Origin: Tricholoma matsutake
Taxonomy: Eukaryota > Basidiomycota > Agaricomycetes > Agaricales > Tricholomataceae
DNA: 64,000 nt
Direction: 5' to 3'
NCBI GenBank assembly: GCA_026075535.2
Contig: AP026541.1
Span: 2,046,001-2,110,000 of the forward strand
Shown: positions 58,001-64,000 of the stretch, piece after piece
Numbering within the stretch: the stretch's first letter is position 1
Layout of the letters: every line of letters begins with the position of its first letter
Translations under genes and position numbers: made by a program
Notes under the pieces: generated by a model
What the model was told of the DNA's origin: nothing
Database searches by the model: none
The model's input: the letters and a program-made list of their open reading frames with translations, nothing else

Positions 58001-58657
58001 ATTCCTCTTTTTCATGTTCACCATGGTACAGATGTCCCCATTTTTCTTGGGGACCACCAGCATTGGAGTGGCTTGCTCCATGGGCACTGGTCTCCACCAT
58101 CCCACCTGACAATACCTCTCGATCTTGTCAGCGAGGGGTTGTTGCATCGAGTTGGGACACTTAGGTAAGTGGTAGTTATACCTCTTCTTTTCATCCACCA
58201 ATGGGATTTGGTGGTTGATCTCCCTCATTGGGGGAGGTCATTCTGGTACACCCTGCAGGATGTCCTTGCAGACCTCAAGCCATTCCTCCTGCAACTGGAG
58301 AATGTCCTTCTTGCCCAAAGGTCCTTGGGCCTTTGCGCTCTTGGCTAGCTCTTTGCAGATAGCAAAGAGCACTTCATTCAGGTCCGACAGTTGCTGTTCT
58401 GAGACCACCTCCTGCACTGTGGGGTGACCTAGATCGATTCTGCAATTCGGTCCCTCGGGGTATCTGTCCCAAGTAAACTCCTCAACGTATTCATCCCAAT
58501 TGCCAGAGTCCTCATGGTTGCTCTCCGGCTCCTGGTCAAGGCCCTTATTTGAGGAATCCAAGTCTTCGTCTTCAGGCCCCAGGAGGATGGGGTCTGATGT
58601 CCCCAATCCATGCCCCTTATGGGGATGATCCACATCGTTCTCCTCCTTCATTGTCAT
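55055..58657 (-). pseudogene. Gypsy pol: reverse transcriptase, RNase H, integrase (six TGA stops)
   Basis: One continuous minus frame runs from 58657 to 55055, interrupted only by TGA at 58238, 57935, 57647, 56807, 56327 and 55874 (first base on the plus strand). Domains: REINHQIPLVDEKKRYNYHLP, NDNTVKNVTPFPDQD and IDLSDAYEQI (reverse transcriptase), with the polymerase box reading YLNDIFVFSD instead of YxDD. RNase H follows (CNALVFGVGAM, ADALSQYYQF). The integrase has a HIIDQAHSIVGHFG / CESCEACVRSKG zinc region, IGMDFIGLFPES, SIVSDQDSKFTSHWWRE and DGATERAN. A GDKVYLSTKNL-like module (GEKVYLSTKNLTLPKGRASKLLPKFVGLYEV) and a chromodomain-like end (WWVEEITSH) close it. Frame otherwise intact over 3.6 kb. 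Confidence 0.92.
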
Positions 58658-58851
58658 GGAGGCTGGGCTGAAACCAAACTTATCCCTAGCTTATTGGGAT
58701 CCTTCAATACGCTGACAGCAGCACTAGGGCTGCTGTCAAGTCACTCATCCTGTACAGGTTGAGTTCTCATGGCGTATCTGTGTACTTGTCAAAAAGTGCT
58801 TTTGCTCTCGACAATGGTGGGGAGGACCTGGCCCTGAAACCACACCTGGTC

Positions 58852-59355
58852 TCACTCGAAGTCCAGGATGAGCCCATATTTCCTCATAAACACCATACCC
58901 ACGATGGCGTCATATCTATTGAGGTTGATCACATTGAAATAATGATTGGCTCTTACAGTCCCTAATTTGAACTCTGCAAAGAGCCCGAAATTGATTTTGG
59001 ACTGACTTCCCACCATACCTAGCTGGAGGGGTACTGGCTCCTCCAGCTCGTGCACTTTCAGATTTGCAGATACGGTAAACTCAGGTGAAACTGAGTCTGC
59101 CATACACCCCAAGTCTAGAAGTATGTTAGCTTCGAGACCATGGATCTTCATCCTTATGATGAAGCATTGGTTGTTCTTCTCAGTTTGAGGAGGTCGGACA
59201 ATTTTCTTGGATGACTTCCTCAGGGCAGGGGGGCGCCTGAGGTTCATGGAGATGGGAGGGGAGAAGTCAGTGATCACCCCCATCTGCTCAGGGGGATGAC
59301 TTGGTTCAACCGTCTCCTCCTCAGAATCTTCCTCTGAGTCAGATACCGATTGCAT
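58852..59355 (-). pseudogene. Gypsy aspartic protease (active-site variant)
   Basis: Reads FIIRMKIHGLEANILLDLGCMADSVSPEF, VPLQLGMVG and NRYDAIVGMVFMRKYGLILDFE. Retroviral-type proteases have Asp-Ser/Thr-Gly; here the site is Asp-Leu-Gly (codon TTG, one C-to-T step from TCG). The frame is shifted by one against gag near 59400 and ends at a TGA (58852-58854), beyond which the sequence stays protein-like for some residues. Confidence 0.8.
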
Positions 59356-61651
59356 GGAGGGACACGAGTCAGATGCTGAATCTGACTCATAATCATAGAT
59401 TGCCTCCCGGATGGCTCCAAATTGTTTGGGTCATTGCCTTCATCACATCCTGATTCATTGTCTGAGTTCAGGGGGTATGGATCCCCATCAGAACTGTATT
59501 GGGATCCCAACACGTCCTGGTCTGATTCCTCAGGATCACTATGAACTAATGCCAATCATTCATCCTCCACTGGAGGGGGATCATTCTTGGCGCCATCAAG
59601 TTCCTCGTGGGCGGCGTACATCCTCGCGCCCATATGGGGTTTTGATTGTCCTGGGGTATTGTACTCAGGACACTTCTTATCAGTGGAGTAATGACCTAAT
59701 CCCCCACACTTGTAGCAGGTGGGAGGAGGCTTGGTTTCCTCATACTTTTTAGTAGGGGCATGATCTCTGGGAGTCCACTCTCCAGATATGGGTGCCTTCC
59801 TATCCTCCTGACGAGGTTCCTTCCTCGCAGAAAACACTTCGCAAGTTCTATTGGGCCTGTCCCTGTTCTTAGGTCGACTGTCGCACCTGGGTGGATCTTG
59901 GGTTCGTTTGCAAGATCACTCAGGGGACTGACCCTCCCAGGCAGAGGTGGTCACCTTGGGTTTTGGAACATCCTTACTGGAAGACAGGGCCTCCACCAGG
60001 CGCTTACACTCCTGGTATCTCTTCTTCTTCCTGAATATTTCTTCGGCCTCACGGGCATAGTACAGGATGGTATCTGTGGAACTGGCTTCTGCAGAACAGC
60101 CTTTGTCAAATATGAAAGACACCATAGTCTGGGGTAACCCAGACAAAAGTTGGGTCTTGAAGGTGAAACGGTCTGGGGCTCGGATCATCCTGGTAGCATA
60201 TCGCTCCAGTTTATGGTAATAGCTCATGACTCCTTCGACTACATCATATTTCACCTTTGCAAAGTGATCGGCTGCATCATGGGTAGCATTGTCGTGTATA
60301 AACTGATCATATAGACCAGTGATCACATCCTTAAAAGACCACTGGGCCCGGTGGTGGTATACTCCATCCACATTGTCCTCAAACCAGGTCAGGGCTACTC
60401 CTTCTAGTTACATGCCTGTATACTTGATCCTTTTAGCATCGAGACTGGGACCACATGTTTTGCTCACCTTCAACTATTGAAGGAGAGCATTCAGCCACCA
60501 TTTGAACACCTCAGTATCCGAGCTCCTGCCATAAGTTGGGGGAGTGGGAACATGGGGTCCATTCTTTCGATCCGGGAGCGATTCCATGGTTGTGGACACC
60601 TTATTGTCAATCTGGTGATGGAACTTGGCATGCATCACCTTCAAATATTTGGAAGGGCAACGGGTGCCTTTATCTCGGTAAGATTCAAGCTCCCCACCGT
60701 ACCCTTGTCGATGGGAACGGGCATCTGTGTGAGCAGAGGCAGACAGGGTATCTCCTCGATGACTGATGCTTGGGTTGGGTCTCGACCTTGAGTGGGACTG
60801 AGAATTAGGGCAAAGGAGGCTATGCTCTTTGACCTCATCCTCCTCATCACTGGGAGGAGGAGTTTCCTCATCTCTATCGCTATCATCGCTGTCGCTGTCG
60901 GAAGGGGAGGAGTCGCCTCCTCCACCTCCAATTCCCCTTGGCCCTCTGCGCCCAGGGGTTTCTTCTCTTCTTCCTTGCTCTGGATGGATAGAGCTAGGAG
61001 CCTGGCCATGCAGGCTTTCCTTGGAAGAGGGGGCCTCTTCATATGGGAATCCCTTGACATCAAAATGTATACCCTGGTCTGGGATATTGGTATGCTGTCC
61101 CTTGCAGAGATCGGAGTCTCTGAATTGTTGAAGAGCCACTTTGCTGGCTCCATCATAGTGAACCGACTTCTTTTGAGGGGTCCCAATGTCGGATTCCCTA
61201 CAGTTTGAAGCGGGGGTCCTACCACGAGGGAGATTTGGAGTACTATTCTCCTCCCAACTGGGAGGAGAGGCGGGGCCCTGACTACCAGATTCATGACAAA
61301 TTTGGACAGAGAACCCCCTCATCAGCTCTTGTATTTGCGTGTTGAGTTGAGTTGGGTCATAACTGTCCTGATCCAGGTGCCTGTTGATGATCTCACAGGC
61401 CAGAGTGGTGTATGAGGCTATGCTCCTTTCCTCCTGGCTAGGTGGAATGATGTTTTCAGGTTTCTTCTCCTCTCGACGTCGTTTGCTACTTCCCTCATCC
61501 ATAGGTGTGGGTGAGGGAGTCGAGACTGGTCTACCAGATGGGTGCATGGGGTTCTCTCGTGGTGAGGGGCAGACTGGCTCTCCCGACTAGGGGAGAGTCT
61601 GGGCATACTCTCTGGAGAGCATGGACCTGAAGAGGGGGGAGGAGATGGGGA

Positions 61652-63460
61652 TAGGGTGTAGCACGGGTCACACCATGGGTAAAATTTAACACACCACACC
61701 CGCACCTGTCAACACCGCACCCATTCTAACACCGCAACTGCGGTGACAGGTTTAACCCATGGTCTGTCATAAAACACCACAGGTGTGACACCATGTATAT
61801 ACACCGTAGGTTTGACTACATCTTTGCCTCATATTTAGACATTCTACACTGTTGAACATTCTGCATTTGTATGTATCTTTACTAACTCAACTACATATTG
61901 TATACAATACCTCCACCACTCAAGAAGAGCAAAGGAGGGATTTGTGTATTTCATAATTCTATACAATACTAAATAATTAAAAAAAACACTGACAAGATGG
62001 GGGGCAAGGAGAGGTCCTTCCCCTTCTTCACAGTAGTGCCCCTGCCCCTCGTGGTCCTGGATCATCCTCCCCATCCTTGTCCTGTCCTTTCTCCCCATTT
62101 CCACCCCACAAGCAGTTGCTTGCGGCGGTAGTTGGGGGTGCTGCTATCGTGAGTGTATGGTCTTGCTACCACCTAACCACCCCACAAGCAGGGGCTCATG
62201 GCAGTGGTGGGGGTGAGACAGGGGGCGCCCGTCATCGTCAATAGTAAAATCATTGCCTAGAATGTTTGGGGTTAGTAACAATGAAATGAAATGAGAAAAG
62301 GAACAAAATTCACCTGTGGCCCGATGTCTTGGGCCTTTTTTTGTTTCACCTCATCGTCATCCCCTTCCTCGTCGCCATCCTCATTGCCATCGCTGCCCAT
62401 GTAGTTGTCATTAATCCCCCTCTCCATCCCTGTCCCCTGGTGTTGTCGTCCCATCTCGTTGCTCCCCATTTCAACCCTGTGAGCAGTCGCTCACGGTGGC
62501 AGTGGTTCGTTGTTGATGTCGTTCTTGTCCCTCGCATCCCCGTCCCATTGTCCAGTGTTAGACAATGTGGTGGCAGGTACAGGAGCGGTGGTGGTGTGTG
62601 TTGATGGAGGGGAGTGGTGGGAGGGAGGTCATCCGTTTTGGTTTTCAGTCGTGTGGCATTGTGGCATTGCTGTGGGTGGGCATAGGTGGGCGTGGAGGCA
62701 TCGTCTCCTTGTTATAACATAGTTAGAACCTAATAAACAAGATGAACATATTAGTTAGTTGAAAAAACAAAAAGAAAACAAAAAAAAACTTTTCCTAGAG
62801 CCCAAACGACATCCGTCATCATTTGGGCACAATATGGTGAGATAAGACTTGTAGATAATATAAGAGAAATGCGCCTGGGGCCCAAACAACAATACATGTC
62901 ATTTGGGCCTGTGCCTCATCCCGTCCTTGTCCCGTCATTGCTCCCTGTTTCCACCCTGTGGGCAGTTGCTCGCGGCAGAAGTTGGGGGTGCTGTGGTGGT
63001 GATGGTGATGATGGTGTGGTGGCCATGGTGGCCATTGTTGGCGTTGTTGTCATTGTTGTCGTGGTAGTCGCATCATTGTAAGTTAAAACCTGTAAACAAT
63101 GCAAATGAAGTTAGTTGAATAAAGAAAAATAAGATATGAACAAAGAAAAGCTTACCTGGGGCCCAAACAACAATCAAAGTCATTTAGGCCCATTTCGTAT
63201 GCTTCGTGTCACTAGAGTAGGACCTAACAAAACTATTAGTTGTGAAATAAGAAAGTTGAAATACTTACAAACAACAATTTTGCCGTCGTTTCGATGTCTG
63301 GCATCTTCCACAGCCGATGACCTAAATAACCGTTGATACCCGTGACACCACCAAAATGGGTATGGTATGGCACAGGTCCGGCATTTCGGCAACTGTACCC
63401 ATACCTGTCAAACCTGTGGGCCATTTACCACAGGTTTACCCATACCCATGCTACACCCTA
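61652..63460 (-). mobile_element. Non-autonomous hAT-type element inside gypsy gag (TSD GATGGGGA)
   Basis: Ends TAGGGTGTAGCACGGGT and ACCCATGCTACACCCTA form imperfect terminal inverted repeats. The 8-bp duplication GATGGGGA lies at 61644-61651 and 63461-63468. Subterminal ACACC, CAGGTTT and ACCCAT words repeat at both ends. The 1.8-kb interior has no transposase. On the minus strand it is organised as low-complexity blocks separated by canonical intron-like spacers, for example GTAAGCTTTTC to TTTACAG (63154 down to about 63092) and GTAAGTATTTC to TTGTTAG (63271 down to about 63224). Four copies of the dispersed quasi-palindrome lie between 62101 and 62980. Confidence 0.9.
62101..62985 (+). 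repeat. Four copies of the GAGCAGTTGCTC quasi-palindrome
   Basis: Copies at about 62101-62125, 62177-62205, 62472-62505 and 62950-62980. Each begins with CCACCC (or CAACCC), continues CA-or-TG steps, then AGCAGTTGCTC or a variant, and ends GCGG-x-GG. Together with 5968 and three copies at 45.1-45.8 kb (opposite strand) they define a consensus that is nearly its own reverse complement. Variation is mainly at CG/TG/CA positions. Confidence 0.75.
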
Positions 63461-63854
63461 GATGGGGAAGGTGAATCATTCTGACGATGGACCCTGCTAG
63501 CAGGGACTGGATCTTGGGTCGACGCTCTCAACACCGAATCGACTTCTTTGACTTCTTCAATGGCACTCAACTGATTCCCATCAGCTGGGTTATGGGACCA
63601 GTCACCAGGGGGTTCTGAATCCAAACCACCTTTAGTCCTAGCTCGGGCGGTCTTCTTCTTTACTTTCGTAGAGGACGTGTCAGTCGGGCTGGGGTCCATC
63701 GCAGGTAGTGTCAAACTTGGATCACGAGTCTAGATGAACTGTCGCTGGTGGCATCAGGGTCGATTTTGATATTATGGCACAATATGACATTCACAAAGGT
63801 GAAGTCGAGTGGATATTCTTTTGGTAAAATAATGGATTTGAGTGTTCAAAAAAG

Positions 63855-64000
63855 TGTAGTAAAGCGGAGGGGGTAGACTTATATCACACGCTGCAAGAAC
63901 ATGATTAACGTATATTTTTGCTGTTGTGTAAAAAGTCTGTCCATCTAATTAAAACCGGCCCTTATAAAGGGACCAGTGGCTTGCACAAACACTAAGTAAA
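63855..64000 (-). mobile_element. 5' LTR of the gypsy element (cut by window end)
   Basis: Starts TGTAGTAAAGCGG and follows the 52646 LTR base for base with scattered transitions through ACTAAGTAAA at the window edge. It is the 5' LTR because the element reads on the minus strand. I could not match the sequence at its inner edge (63854 downwards) to a tRNA primer site. Confidence 0.92.

Larger units (their letters stand above)
59274..63714 (-). pseudogene. Gypsy gag, split by a hAT element
   Basis: The N-terminal part is 63714-63461 (TKGGLDSEPPGDWSHNPADG, then SRVHRQNDSPSPS). After the insertion it resumes as SPSPPPSSGPCSPESMPRL at 61650-61600 and, in another frame, 61547-60474 (KRRREEKKPENIIPPSQEERS, a Ser/Asp-rich tract, EVFKWWLNALLQ). 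The capsid core is 60371-59916 (WSFKDVITGLYDQFIH, VMSYYHKLERYATRMIR, LLSGLPQTMV). A zinc knuckle CYKCGGLGHYSTDKKC with a longer last spacing lies at 59730-59680. Stops: TAG at 60474, a TAA near 60409, TGA at 59916 and 59556. An acidic DSD-rich C-terminus leads to the protease. Confidence 0.8.
52646..64000 (-). mobile_element. Ty3/gypsy retrotransposon, decayed, nested host
   Basis: LTRs at 52646-52828 and from 63855 (cut by the window end) bracket gag, protease, reverse transcriptase, RNase H and integrase in the usual gypsy order on the minus strand. An extra ORF region lies between integrase and the 3' LTR. The element lies in a copia integrase relic, and its gag is split by a hAT-type element (61652-63460). 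The LTRs differ by mainly transitions (for example GTGGAGG/GCGGAGG, CACGCCGC/CACGCTGC). Without the hAT insert it is about 9.5 kb. It cannot encode its own proteins. Confidence 0.9.

Noticed and set aside
55055..58657. TGA as a recoded or read-through codon
   Set aside because: The relics also carry frameshifts, deletions and catalytic losses, and the HET gene itself uses TGA as its normal stop.
61654..63458. TA dinucleotide duplication (mariner type) for the element in gag
   Set aside because: The 8-bp duplication GATGGGGA outside TAGGG...CCCTA explains the edges better and fits hAT.
1..64000. tRNA or rRNA genes
   Set aside because: No cloverleaf with A and B boxes and no rRNA-like sequence was noticed; a tRNAscan run would settle it.

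Overview
The window looks like repeat-rich nuclear DNA of a mushroom-forming basidiomycete (Agaricomycetes; a Boletales-like genome is my best guess, from memory of related proteins). The signs are genes with many short introns of about 45-65 bases, a HET-domain gene, FunK1-type kinase remnants, a DUF6532-type gene, Plavaka (CACTA-related) and hAT transposases, and copia and gypsy retrotransposons. No search was run, so family names rest on recognised motifs.

Layout. 0-9 kb holds relics: a FunK1 kinase half, two pieces of Plavaka transposase, a conserved Agaricomycete protein fragment, and an array of short hairpins (4975-5179). 10-20 kb holds a decayed hAT transposase, a 159-bp tandem repeat, a gypsy gag piece, two solo LTRs and a non-autonomous hAT element with an 8-bp target duplication. 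23-26.3 kb is a CpG-retaining island with an apparently intact 13-exon MFS transporter. 26.6-32.2 kb is a fold-back element followed by a 5'-truncated copia retrotransposon carrying a 1.2-kb intron-like insertion. 32.6-46 kb holds kinase remnants, a decayed conserved protein, a DUF6532-type gene, two MITE-like elements, a third solo LTR and a low-complexity repeat cassette. 46.3-49.2 kb has an LRR/F-box-like ORF and a ubiquitin-peptidase-like ORF. 49.6-52.0 kb is a second CpG-retaining island with an apparently intact two-exon HET gene. From 52.6 kb to the window end a gypsy retrotransposon sits inside a copia integrase relic, and its gag is itself split by a hAT-type element.

Only the MFS and HET genes look like clearly intact host genes; the LRR-like and peptidase-like ORFs are open but less certain. 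Most of the rest carries a mutational scar. CpG is depleted, duplicated copies differ almost only by transitions at CpG-derived sites, and most stop codons that break retroelement and relic frames are TGA, several at places where relatives (from memory) have arginine. This fits methylation-directed C-to-T decay of repeats. The least explained structures are the hairpin array, a dispersed quasi-palindrome around GAGCAGTTGCTC, and the exon/intron-like cassettes in which that motif mostly lies.
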